From positions 1-26,862 of the forward strand of contig JAWXBW010000030.1 in NCBI GenBank assembly GCA_034440395.1: a stretch of DNA of 26,862 bases, in the 5' to 3' direction. The position numbers were made by a program, and so were the translations under genes. This document shows positions 7,734-15,024 of the stretch, one piece after another. The DNA comes from JAAUTS01 sp034440395 (GTDB taxonomy: Bacteria > Verrucomicrobiota > Verrucomicrobiia > Methylacidiphilales > JAAUTS01). The notes beneath the pieces were generated by a model. It did no database searches and was not told where the DNA came from. It saw only the letters and a list, made by a program, of their open reading frames with translations. Position 1 is the first letter of the stretch, and each line of letters opens with the position of its first letter.

Positions 7734-9470
7734 GTGAGTTATCAGGTTCTAGCACGTAAATATCGCCCCCTAACCTTCAAAGATGTGGTGGGGCAGGATC
7801 ACGTAGTTCAAACCCTAACCAATGCCATCAACACAGGCCGCATCGCCCACGCCTTCCTCTTCGTCGGTCCACGCGGGATCGGTAAAACGTCCACCGCGCG
7901 TATCCTAGCCAAAGCCCTCAACTGCCCCGGCGGCCCCAAAGCCGACTTCGATCCTAACGATCCCGTTTGCCAAGAAATCACCGACGGCCGTTGCATGGAT
8001 GTTTTAGAAATCGACGGAGCCTCCAACAACAGCGTCGAACAAATACGTGAACTTCGCGAAAATGTCCAATACGCACCCACCAGCGGCAAGTTTAAAATTT
8101 ACATCATTGACGAAGTTCACATGCTGACCTCCGCCGCCTTCAACGCCTTACTCAAAACCTTGGAAGAACCTCCGGCCCACGTGAAGTTCATCTTTGCCAC
8201 GACAGAAGTTCATAAAGTTCTCCCCACCATTCTTTCTCGCTGCCAACGCTTTGACCTTAAACGCATCTCCGAGATTGATCTGGTTAAACAACTTAAACTC
8301 ATCGCTCAAAGCGAAGGCATCACCGTAAGTAACGATGCCCTTAAACTCCTCGCCCGCAACGCTGAAGGCGGCATGCGCGATGCCGAGTCCGCCTTCGATC
8401 AACTAATCAGCTTCTGCGGCCACACCATTGAAGAAAAAGATGTTTTAGAAATTTTCGGCCTAACCGGCTCCCAAGACATTCTCGATTTAGCCCAATCCAT
8501 CCAAATGGGACATGCTGAAAGTGCCCTTAAACAAGTCCGCCTTCTCGTCTCACGCGGTAAAGATCTCACCCGCCTCACCCAAGAACTCTTACGCCATTTC
8601 CGCAACCTCCTCGTCTTTATCATCTCCCCGCAAATGTCGGCCGAAGAGCTCGACGCTGACGATCTCCACCACTTCGAGAACCTCCGACCCCTACCCTCAG
8701 AAACTCTGATTCTAGCCTTTATTGAAGAGCTCGTCCGCATTGAAGAAAAAATACGCTTCGCTTTAGTCAAAGACGTTCTTTTTGAAATTTCCATCATCCG
8801 CCTTTGCCAGCAACACCAAAAAGTTTCCATAGAAGACGTTATCAAACAACTCACCGGTAACGCTCCAACACCACGCCCCACCACATCACCAGAACGAGCG
8901 CGCACTCCTGAACCTAAACCCGCATCGATCCTCTCTTCTCCGGAAAAAATCACGGCACTACCGACCTCCCTAAATACAGAGACAGCTCGAGTTGAAAATC
9001 CTAAACCTCTCAACGACGAGGAACTATGGAAGCTCGCCGTCGCCGCCATTAAGAAGATCGACGTGCAACTCAGCCGCCCGCTTGATTGCTGCGACTTCCT
9101 CGAACGTAAAGATAACACCATCAGCTTGCGCATGACCGCACAACATGGCATCTACGAAAAGCTTACCCAGCCCGAATCCTTCCGTATTCTTGAACAAAGC
9201 GTTCAAAAAACATTCGGATCACCTTTCAAAGTAGAAATCATTTTTAATGAGCGTCCGCCTGAACATCAGAACGAACAACATCCTTCCTCAACTCCAACTC
9301 CTCCGACCAAAACCGTAGCCAAAGCTTCCGCTACCAAAGATAAGACCAGACCAAGCACCAACACTTCTTCTCCCGGCACCATCTCCAAAGCTGATTTTGA
9401 AAACGATCCCCTTATCAAGGACGCCGTCACCCGCTTTAAAGGCCGCATTGTTTCCATTAAAGAATCTTAG
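7734..9470 (+). CDS. dnaX: DNA polymerase III subunits gamma/tau
   Basis: This 578-residue protein is the clamp-loader ATPase. It opens with SYQVLARKYRPLTF, the invariant DnaX start, so the GTG at 7734 is accepted. Walker A is GPRGIGKTS (45-53), Walker B is YIIDEVHM (123-130), and FATTEVHKVLPTILSRCQRF (154-173) holds sensor 1 and the SRC arginine finger. The four-Cys zinc module is altered: only Cys63 and Cys79 of the usual set remain, the middle PCxxC is replaced by an Asp/Asn/Pro stretch, and an extra Cys87 appears. Domain III ends near 370, followed by a low-complexity Pro/Thr/Lys linker and a tau-like C-terminal part. No classical A-AAA-AAG slippery heptamer was found in frame. It leads the conserved dnaX-ybaB-recR block. 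Confidence 0.97.
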   Translation: MSYQVLARKYRPLTFKDVVGQDHVVQTLTNAINTGRIAHAFLFVGPRGIGKTSTARILAKALNCPGGPKADFDPNDPVCQEITDGRCMDVLEIDGASNNSVEQIRELRENVQYAPTSGKFKIYIIDEVHMLTSAAFNALLKTLEEPPAHVKFIFATTEVHKVLPTILSRCQRFDLKRISEIDLVKQLKLIAQSEGITVSNDALKLLARNAEGGMRDAESAFDQLISFCGHTIEEKDVLEIFGLTGSQDILDLAQSIQMGHAESALKQVRLLVSRGKDLTRLTQELLRHFRNLLVFIISPQMSAEELDADDLHHFENLRPLPSETLILAFIEELVRIEEKIRFALVKDVLFEISIIRLCQQHQKVSIEDVIKQLTGNAPTPRPTTSPERARTPEPKPASILSSPEKITALPTSLNTETARVENPKPLNDEELWKLAVAAIKKIDVQLSRPLDCCDFLERKDNTISLRMTAQHGIYEKLTQPESFRILEQSVQKTFGSPFKVEIIFNERPPEHQNEQHPSSTPTPPTKTVAKASATKDKTRPSTNTSSPGTISKADFENDPLIKDAVTRFKGRIVSIKES

Positions 9471-9516
9471 CCCACTGCACTGAATCTCTGACCTTAATTA
9501 ATTAATAAGTAAATTT

Positions 9517-9825
9517 ATGAACATAGCCAAAATGATGAAGCAAGCCCAGAAAATGCAGGGTGATATGCAACGTGTGCAAGAAGAACTTGCCCTACGTAAC
9601 TACGAAGCTACGGCTGCCAGCGGCGCCATCAAAGCCGTCGTCGGGGGAGATGGCGAACTGAAGTCCCTCACCCTCTCACCAGAGATCGTTAAAGAAGGAG
9701 ATGCCGAAATGCTGCAAGACCTCATCGTCACCGCCGTGAGGGAAGCAACAGAACTTTCTAAAACAGAAGCCGCTAAAGAGATGGGTAAACTTACCGCTGG
9801 CCTCGGAATCCCCGGCCTTGGCTAA
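9517..9825 (+). CDS. ybaB: YbaB/EbfC family nucleoid-associated protein
   Basis: A 102-residue protein of the usual YbaB length. It begins with the typical NIAKMMKQAQKMQ helix, followed by a Gly-rich central sheet (VVGGDGELKSLTLSPE, about 42-57) and a C-terminal helix ending in a Gly-rich tail. YbaB forms tweezer-like dimers that bind DNA and is nearly always encoded between dnaX and recR, as it is here (46 bp after dnaX, 20 bp before recR). The leader is only A and T with one G (AATTAATAAGTAAATTT), so no Shine-Dalgarno site is visible. The identification is secure. Confidence 0.96.
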   Translation: MNIAKMMKQAQKMQGDMQRVQEELALRNYEATAASGAIKAVVGGDGELKSLTLSPEIVKEGDAEMLQDLIVTAVREATELSKTEAAKEMGKLTAGLGIPGLG

Positions 9826-9845
9826 AGCGAAGCCGTTTTTGTTCC

Positions 9846-10460
9846 ATGCTCGACTACCCTGCACCCATTCGTAAACTCATCTCCGCTCTGCGCCAACTCC
9901 CCACCATAGGATCCCGCAGCGCAGAACGCCTAGCCTTACACCTTATTCAGCAAGATTCGGAACTAGTCCACGGTTTAGCTGACGCCTTGCGCGAGGTAAA
10001 GACTCACATCAAACCCTGTTCCGTTTGCGGCTTTTTTACCGATAATGATATCTGCGAAATCTGTCTCGATCCCAAACGAGACCGCAGCTTAATCTGCGTG
10101 GTGGAACGCGCCTCTGATGTCCTCACCATAGAAAAGAGTGCTTCCTACCGTGGCCTCTACCATGTTCTCGGCGGCACACTTTCACCTCTAGATGGAATCG
10201 GGCCCGAACAACTCACTATTGAAAAACTGCTTAATAGAATCCGCCGCCCAGAATCTAGCAATGGTAAGGTGGAAGAAGTTATTTTTGCGCTAGGCCATGA
10301 TGTTAGAGGAGAGACCACCGCCCTTTACCTTTCTGGCGAACTGAAATCCTTAGGCTTGCGCCTGACGCGTCTAGCCACTGGCTTGTCCGTTGGCGGCTCG
10401 TTAGAATATGCGGATCCCCAGACTTTACTTCACGCCCTACAAGGTCGTAAGGAAATTTAA
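9846..10460 (+). CDS. recR: recombination protein RecR
   Basis: A 204-residue protein, the standard RecR length. The N-terminal helix-hairpin-helix is visible in LRQLPTIGSRSAERLALHL (15-33). The zinc finger has Cys58, Cys61, Cys70 and Cys73. A Toprim domain follows, with ICVVERASD (83-91) and the GTLSPLDGIGPE loop (about 110-121) that carry its acidic residues. RecR works with RecO and RecF to load RecA on SSB-coated gaps. The last gene of the dnaX-ybaB-recR block, it ends 10 bp before the HAD gene, so that gene may be co-transcribed. Confidence 0.97.
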   Translation: MLDYPAPIRKLISALRQLPTIGSRSAERLALHLIQQDSELVHGLADALREVKTHIKPCSVCGFFTDNDICEICLDPKRDRSLICVVERASDVLTIEKSASYRGLYHVLGGTLSPLDGIGPEQLTIEKLLNRIRRPESSNGKVEEVIFALGHDVRGETTALYLSGELKSLGLRLTRLATGLSVGGSLEYADPQTLLHALQGRKEI

Positions 10461-10470
10461 TTATCTTAAA

Positions 10471-11082
10471 ATGAAAATTAGCACAATCTTCTTTGATCTA
10501 GGTAAAGTCCTCGTGGATTTTGATTTCACTATTGCTCTCGAAAAAGTAGTTAAGAAATCTCCTTTAGAATTTAGCGCCCTAGAAAATCGTATTTATTCCG
10601 ATTACCCACTCATCAGCGACTACGAACACGGACACATCAATAGTGAGGTTTTCTTCACTGAGATGAAAAGCCATTTTCAATATGAGGGCAACATTGAAGA
10701 GCTAGAAAATATCTGGTGCGACGTTTTTACCCCCATGACTGATCACATTGACTATGCCCGGCTCCTAGCAGAATATTACCCCCTAGCCATTATCTCCAAC
10801 ACCTCCGACGCCCACATCCGCTTTTTAGAAAATGCTTACGATTTTTTTCCTCTGTTCCGTAAACGTATCTACTCCCATGAAATCCGCATTATGAAACCCA
10901 ATGCCGCCATCTATGAACACGCCTTAGCCGAAATGAAGGCGGACAAGTTTGAGAGTCTTTTTATTGATGATCGGGAAGACAACATCTTAGGGGCCGCCGC
11001 CTTGGGCTGGCAAACCATCCACCTCCGTCCAGACGTTGATTTAAAAGCAGCCCTCCAAAGCTACGAGCTTAAGGGGATTTAA
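10471..11082 (+). CDS. HAD-superfamily phosphatase, YihX-like
   Basis: A 203-residue haloacid-dehalogenase-type hydrolase. Motif I is FFDLGKVLVDFD with nucleophile Asp9; the usual second Asp is Gly, as in the YihX/glucose-1-phosphatase branch. Motif II is IISNTSD (Ser109), motif III Lys142 in IMKPN, and motif IV FIDDREDN (Asp166/Asp167). A helical cap lies between about 20 and 85. The frame is open further upstream, overlapping the recR end, but the family starts at the KISTIFFDLG strand, and ATG 10471 sits just after recR, so it is chosen. It probably acts on a sugar phosphate or other small phosphomonoester; the substrate is not determined. Confidence 0.88.
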   Translation: MKISTIFFDLGKVLVDFDFTIALEKVVKKSPLEFSALENRIYSDYPLISDYEHGHINSEVFFTEMKSHFQYEGNIEELENIWCDVFTPMTDHIDYARLLAEYYPLAIISNTSDAHIRFLENAYDFFPLFRKRIYSHEIRIMKPNAAIYEHALAEMKADKFESLFIDDREDNILGAAALGWQTIHLRPDVDLKAALQSYELKGI

Positions 11083-11115
11083 ATGGCACTGGAATCACCA
11101 TAAACCCGAGTTTCC

Positions 11116-12318
11116 ATGTCCTTCCTGCACCTTTCCACGTTGAAGAAGATTCTTACTCCAACACCGGTTAAAGCCCTTTTCATTTTTTGTTATCTGCTAA
11201 TTACTGTTAGCCTAACATGTTATGTGAACGGAATAAAATTCCTTCCCATTGATTACTACGACAATGTTCCGTACCCGCGCTTCCCGACTGTCTCCACAGC
11301 AGAAACTGCCAAAGATCTTTGGGATTTTGGGACTATACAAAGACCCTATTACGAAAAGCTTTATCATTATCTTATCTTTAAAAGTGCAGCTAGCCCTGCC
11401 TTCGCTTTTCGCCAAGATATTTTTACACAGTCAATTGATGGCACACTCTTACCCAAGCACCCCCTAATAATAAGTGCCATGTCGGCACCTTTTTATGGAT
11501 TATTTGGCAATTTTGGGTTTTGGGTTTTTGAGCAGCTCATGCTTGTGGGATTGATTTTTTTTCTTTATCGCATTGTTAAAGAACTTACCTCTATTAATGC
11601 TGCATTATTAAGTTGTCTTGTCTTCCTTCTTGGAACAAATCTCATTTTATCTTATTCCTATCAGTTCTCTTACGATATTCTTGGCTGCCTCTTACTCATC
11701 TCAGGTTTTTATTATTTAAATAAATCACCCTTTTTAGCAGGAACACTTCTTGGCCTAGCCATTTATGTGCGGATGTCTCACGGACTTTTTATACCCTTTC
11801 TGATTTTAGCTTGTTATCCACCTTCCCTTAAAAATTTTAAGTGGCTAAAGTCTAGTCTGCTTGTGTGCCTAGGTTTTTTTGTGGTTTCCGCCCCTTTTAT
11901 GGTTTTAAACCACTTGTTATTTGGCGACGCCGTCCGAGGCAGCTACAACTTGGCTCCCGTCTTTATAAATGGCGCAACGACGATAGATACAAAAACTATC
12001 AACTTTAGTTTTGATTTACTAAAAAATGATTTCACTAAACGTCTGTGGGATCATCCTCAAAGTGTTTTGAGTATTTACCCCGTTCTCTACCTTTCCCTAT
12101 TAGCTTTACCCTTTGCCTTAAAATCTCGTTTCTTCTGGCTCCTGCTTTGCTTATGGTGTAGCTCTATTTTAACCATTTTGCTTTTTTTCTCACAAGGTGA
12201 ATGGTTCCACGAGTCAGGGCATCGCTATGTCCTTCCTTCTATCCTATTTATTAGTGTCACGAATGGGTTTCTCTTTGATTATTTTTTGACTCGAAAATCA
12301 GGTCTAGCCAAAGCGTGA
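11116..12318 (+). CDS. multi-pass membrane protein, GT-C glycosyltransferase-like
   Basis: A 400-residue integral membrane protein with about ten hydrophobic segments. After the first helix (about 17-38) comes an extracytoplasmic loop with acidic residues (IDYYDN, 45-50), and later RQDIFTQ and SIDGTLLPKHPLI (107-119). A D-G-x-x-x-P-K-H-P pattern before the next helix occurs in undercharacterised GT-C-like proteins that use lipid-linked sugars. A role in surface glycan or lipid glycosylation is therefore inferred, not shown. The gene is visibly richer in A and T than dnaX or the peptidase genes around it, with many TTT, TTA and AAA codons, suggesting a different origin. It sits between the HAD gene (33 bp) and the M48 gene (57 bp). 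Confidence 0.6.
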   Translation: MSFLHLSTLKKILTPTPVKALFIFCYLLITVSLTCYVNGIKFLPIDYYDNVPYPRFPTVSTAETAKDLWDFGTIQRPYYEKLYHYLIFKSAASPAFAFRQDIFTQSIDGTLLPKHPLIISAMSAPFYGLFGNFGFWVFEQLMLVGLIFFLYRIVKELTSINAALLSCLVFLLGTNLILSYSYQFSYDILGCLLLISGFYYLNKSPFLAGTLLGLAIYVRMSHGLFIPFLILACYPPSLKNFKWLKSSLLVCLGFFVVSAPFMVLNHLLFGDAVRGSYNLAPVFINGATTIDTKTINFSFDLLKNDFTKRLWDHPQSVLSIYPVLYLSLLALPFALKSRFFWLLLCLWCSSILTILLFFSQGEWFHESGHRYVLPSILFISVTNGFLFDYFLTRKSGLAKA

Positions 12319-12375
12319 CCTTAATCATCTGACTTGCCGCTTTCTTTTTTGTATTATTCTCTGTAACGTCCACTT

Positions 12376-13176
12376 ATGAAGAAACAGGCAAGCTCTACCA
12401 AAATTCTCTGGGTTATTTGGACTACTGTTTTCCTCACCTTGGCTGCTTGCGTACAACTGAAGGAGTCTGGCCGTAGCGTTTTTCTCATTACTTCTGAAGC
12501 TCAAGAGGCTAGCATGGGAGCTCAGTCCTTCCAACAACTCAAACAGGGCACTAAAGCTTCAAGCGATCCCGTGGCCAACGCCCAGGTGCAGCGTGTTGCC
12601 CAAAAACTCATCGCCCAAGTCAATGTTCCTCACGCACAATGGGAAGTCATCGTATTTGATGATCCGACCCCGAACGCCTTTGCTCTTCCTGGCGGAAAGA
12701 TCGGCGTGCATACAGGCATCTTAGCCTTAACGCAAAGTGATGCCGGCCTAGCCGCTGTTCTCGGTCATGAGCTCGCCCATGTCACCCTACGCCATGGCGG
12801 ACAACGTTTCTCCCAGCAATTTGGTCTTATGTTAGGCTACTCTGCCGTCAGCGTAGCTCTAGCTAATGAAGAATATAAAACTCAACAGCTAGCCAGCACA
12901 GCCTTCGGTGTCGGAAGCCAAGTTTTCCTCACTCTCCCGTTCAGTCGTAGTAATGAATACGAAGCCGATCGCTACGGCCTGACCTACATGGCACGCGCTG
13001 GCTATGACCCTGCCGAAGCAGTCAACTTCTGGCAACGGATGAAAGCTGCCTCCGAAAGTTCTGGCGGGAAGCCTCCCGAATGGATGAGCACCCACCCGGC
13101 TGATGAGAATCGCATTAAACAACTGCAAGATCTCCTGCCACAGGCTCAAGCAGAGTATCAACGTAACCGCATTTAA
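12376..13176 (+). CDS. M48 family metalloprotease, lipoprotein
   Basis: A 266-residue protease of the M48 (BepA/LoiP-like) group. The N-terminus is a lipoprotein signal with lipobox LAAC (Cys25), so it should be anchored to the outer or inner membrane on the periplasmic side. The zinc site HELAH lies at 131-135, and the third ligand is Glu194 in NEYEADRYG. PNAFALPGGKIGVHTGI (about 99-115) is the usual strand before the active site, and STHPADENRIKQL near the C-terminus is typical. Relatives degrade or help fold misassembled outer-membrane proteins. Lacking TPR repeats, it is shorter than BepA and closer to LoiP. The neighbouring methyltransferase gene starts 18 bp later. Confidence in the family is high. 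Confidence 0.93.
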   Translation: MKKQASSTKILWVIWTTVFLTLAACVQLKESGRSVFLITSEAQEASMGAQSFQQLKQGTKASSDPVANAQVQRVAQKLIAQVNVPHAQWEVIVFDDPTPNAFALPGGKIGVHTGILALTQSDAGLAAVLGHELAHVTLRHGGQRFSQQFGLMLGYSAVSVALANEEYKTQQLASTAFGVGSQVFLTLPFSRSNEYEADRYGLTYMARAGYDPAEAVNFWQRMKAASESSGGKPPEWMSTHPADENRIKQLQDLLPQAQAEYQRNRI

Positions 13177-13194
13177 TTTTCTGTCCTTCTCATC

Positions 13195-14046
13195 ATGACC
13201 AACGATTACGCTCTGCTCGACAGCGGCGCCTTTCAAAAACTTGAACGTTTCGGCTCCGTCACTCTGGCTCGTCCCTGCGCCCAAGCTGTCTGGAAACAAA
13301 GTCTACCCACCAAAGAATGGTCTCAAGCCACTGCTCTCTTTTCCCGCGAGGGCGGCCACCAATGGCGCGGTCGCGAACGCCTACCTTCCACTTGGGAGAT
13401 TCAAGTTGATGGAATGCGCTTTCAATTAAGCTCGACCGACTTCGGACACCTCGGCATTTTTCCCGAACAGCGGGAGCAATGGCGACGCATCCGAGAAGTA
13501 TGCGCTTCCTATCTCAAGCAACACGGTCGCCCCGCCCAAGTACTCAACCTCTTTGCCTACTCAGGCGGGAGCACCCTAGCACCCGCCCTAGCAGGAGCCG
13601 AGGTTTGCCATGTCGATGCCTCTAAAGGCATGGTTGAATGGGCTCGAAAGAATGCCTTCCTAAACAATTTAGCAGATAAACCTATCCGCTGGATCGTGGA
13701 TGATGTGAGTAAATTTCTGGAACGGGAACGACGCCGTCAACGGACGTATGACCTGATCATTCTCGACCCTCCAAGCTATGGGCGTGGGGCGCGGGGTGAA
13801 ATTTTTAAAATTGAAAATGATTTGCCGCTCCTTCTCAAAACGCTAGCCGAGTTATTATCCAGCCAACCACTCGGGCTACTACTCTCCTGCCACACTCCAG
13901 AGTTAACTCCACTTTCTCTCCACCATTTATTAAAACAAACCTTCTCGTCGCTTGGAGGAAAGCTTGAACACGGGGAGATGCAATTACGTGGCATCGATCA
14001 CGTCTTACCCGTTCCTAGCGGCAGCTTTTGTTGGTGGATAAAATAG
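13195..14046 (+). CDS. class I SAM-dependent methyltransferase, RlmI-like (COG1092)
   Basis: A 283-residue methyltransferase. The SAM-binding motif I is VLNLFAYSGGSTLAPALAGA (116-135), followed by acidic VDASKGMVEWARKNA (140-154). Motif IV is LDPPSYGRG (190-198), the DPPxF/Y signature of RNA base methyltransferases in the RlmI/RlmK group. An N-terminal beta part (about 1-90) stands where RlmI carries its PUA domain but is shorter, and LGIFPEQREQW (86-96) corresponds to the family's GxFxDQR lead-in. It most likely methylates 23S rRNA cytosine or guanine, but nucleotide and position are inference. The leader before the ATG is pyrimidine-rich (TTTTCTGTCCTTCTCATC), without a Shine-Dalgarno site. 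Confidence 0.85.
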   Translation: MTNDYALLDSGAFQKLERFGSVTLARPCAQAVWKQSLPTKEWSQATALFSREGGHQWRGRERLPSTWEIQVDGMRFQLSSTDFGHLGIFPEQREQWRRIREVCASYLKQHGRPAQVLNLFAYSGGSTLAPALAGAEVCHVDASKGMVEWARKNAFLNNLADKPIRWIVDDVSKFLERERRRQRTYDLIILDPPSYGRGARGEIFKIENDLPLLLKTLAELLSSQPLGLLLSCHTPELTPLSLHHLLKQTFSSLGGKLEHGEMQLRGIDHVLPVPSGSFCWWIK

Positions 14047-14142
14047 CGGGCTGGAGGACAGGAAGGGAATTCATGTCTTCATAACTTCATTTAAATCTTC
14101 TTGTTAAGGCTAAGGATAGACTTGCACCTATCAACATCCATC

Positions 14143-14160
14143 TATAGCATGGAGCCATGC
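14143..14160 (+). promoter_or_regulatory. candidate -10 box and palindromic operator over the antitoxin start codon
   Basis: GCATGG-AG-CCATGC (14147-14160) is a perfect 6-bp inverted repeat with a 2-bp centre, and the antitoxin ATG (14157-14159) lies inside its right arm. Just upstream, TATAGC (14143-14148) could be a -10 box with TTGCAC (14122-14127) as a -35 box (spacer 15, short). Transcription would then begin at about 14155, giving a nearly leaderless mRNA. Ribbon-helix-helix antitoxins usually bind short palindromes at their own promoter, so autorepression here is a reasonable inference. Confidence 0.45.
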
Positions 14161-14378
14161 AAAAGCTACAAATACTCTTTCCTGACCCTTTGATGAAACG
14201 GATGAGAAAAGTAGCGGAAGCCGCAGATCTTCCTGTAAGTGAGATCGTGCGCCGTGCAATGGAACAATGGCTGGAGAGGATACCTGAAACTCCGACTTGT
14301 ATTCCTACTGTCCCTACGGTGAATGCGGGGCGCTGCCTAATTCCGGCTGATGAGATGAGGGCGGTATTTTATGAATAG
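14157..14378 (+). CDS. ribbon-helix-helix antitoxin of a VapBC-type pair
   Basis: A 73-residue protein. Residues 1-42 fit a ribbon-helix-helix fold: a beta strand (KLQILFPDPLM), helix 1 (MKRMRKVAEAAD), the turn LPVSE, and helix 2 (IVRRAMEQWLERI). The C-terminal tail (about 43-73) is Pro/Thr-rich, then ends with residues expected to thread into the toxin. It overlaps the PIN gene by 8 bp, the usual arrangement for translational coupling. It should neutralise the toxin and repress the operon. Its coding strand is G/A-rich, unlike the C-rich coding strands of the plus-strand genes just upstream. Confidence 0.82.
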   Translation: MQKLQILFPDPLMKRMRKVAEAADLPVSEIVRRAMEQWLERIPETPTCIPTVPTVNAGRCLIPADEMRAVFYE

Positions 14379-14820
14379 CCTCGATACAAACGTGCTTATT
14401 TACGCAATCAATTCTGGGTGCGTAGAGCACAACTCCGCAAAGCAGCTGTACGAAGCTATGCTAAGAGAGCCGACGCAGTGGATTCTTAGTGACCAAATAT
14501 TGTTTGAGTTTTACCGCAGGCTGCAGAACAGTAAAATCCTTGAGCGGCCCTTGAACCAAGCTGAAGCATTGCGACAGATTACGTTTTTAAGGGAGGAGTC
14601 AGGAGTCCAGCATTGTGCCTACGAAACAGGATTTTGGCGGGAATTGATTCTGGGAATTTCTAGCACCCCGCGCAAGTCGACTCATATTTTTGATCGGGTG
14701 TTGGCCATTACCCTAAGGCGAAATGGGGTGAAGACTTTTTACACAAGGAATGTGGGAGATTTTCAGGAATTCGGGTTTGCCTCTTTGGTAAATCCGATTG
14801 ATAGCCACCAGTCGAAATAA
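14371..14820 (+). CDS. vapC: PIN-domain ribonuclease toxin, VapC family
   Basis: A 149-residue PIN-domain protein. The acidic active-site residues are visible: Asp5 in SLDTNVLIYA, Glu46 in ILFEFYRR, Asp108 in HIFDRVLAI, and Asp130 in the terminal TRNVGDF segment. VapC toxins cleave specific RNAs, usually initiator tRNA, other tRNAs or rRNA loops, when freed from their antitoxin. The ATG lies inside the antitoxin's last codons, after TGAGATGAGGGCGG, which can serve as its ribosome-binding site. All four acidic residues are present, so it should be active. The RNA target is unknown; it is a coincidence of possible interest that an initiator tRNA is in the same window. Confidence 0.88.
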   Translation: MNSLDTNVLIYAINSGCVEHNSAKQLYEAMLREPTQWILSDQILFEFYRRLQNSKILERPLNQAEALRQITFLREESGVQHCAYETGFWRELILGISSTPRKSTHIFDRVLAITLRRNGVKTFYTRNVGDFQEFGFASLVNPIDSHQSK

Positions 14821-14965
14821 TAAATGCGAAGATGGAGAATAGTTAACCTAAATAGAAAGCTGAAGATTAGTCTTAATGATCAAAAAGACTATCTGAATGA
14901 CGGAAAAGGTGCCGCAAAAAATCCCAGTCCTCTCTGCCCCTCTAACCGCCGCCTGCGCGTCCCTT

Positions 14966-15024
14966 CCTCCTTTAAAGTGGAGGTGGTTCAGCAGTTAGCT
15001 TTTAAATCAAATTTTTGATTTAAA
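14966..15024 (-). repeat. two inverted repeats at the 3' end of phoU
   Basis: TTTAAATCAA (15001-15010) and TTGATTTAAA (15015-15024) form a perfect 10-bp A/T-only stem with a 4-base loop that covers the phoU stop codon. Just beyond, CCTCC (14966-14970) pairs with GGAGG (14979-14983). Neither is followed by a T-run on the minus strand, so they are weak candidates for ending the phosphate operon. The rest of 14821-15006 shows no convincing gene. Confidence 0.35.

Noticed and set aside
8740..8830. Programmed frameshift site in dnaX for a gamma subunit
   Set aside because: A-runs in this part are not in the A-AAA-AAG register needed for slippage; no convincing downstream stem was seen.
8399..9151. 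250-codon open frame on the minus strand inside dnaX
   Set aside because: Its product is Ser/Arg-rich with no domain, and it is antisense to a well-conserved gene; it is a codon-bias shadow.
14824..15018. 64-codon open frame after vapC
   Set aside because: No start-site signal, no similarity to anything I know, low-complexity basic composition, and its end overlaps phoU antisense.
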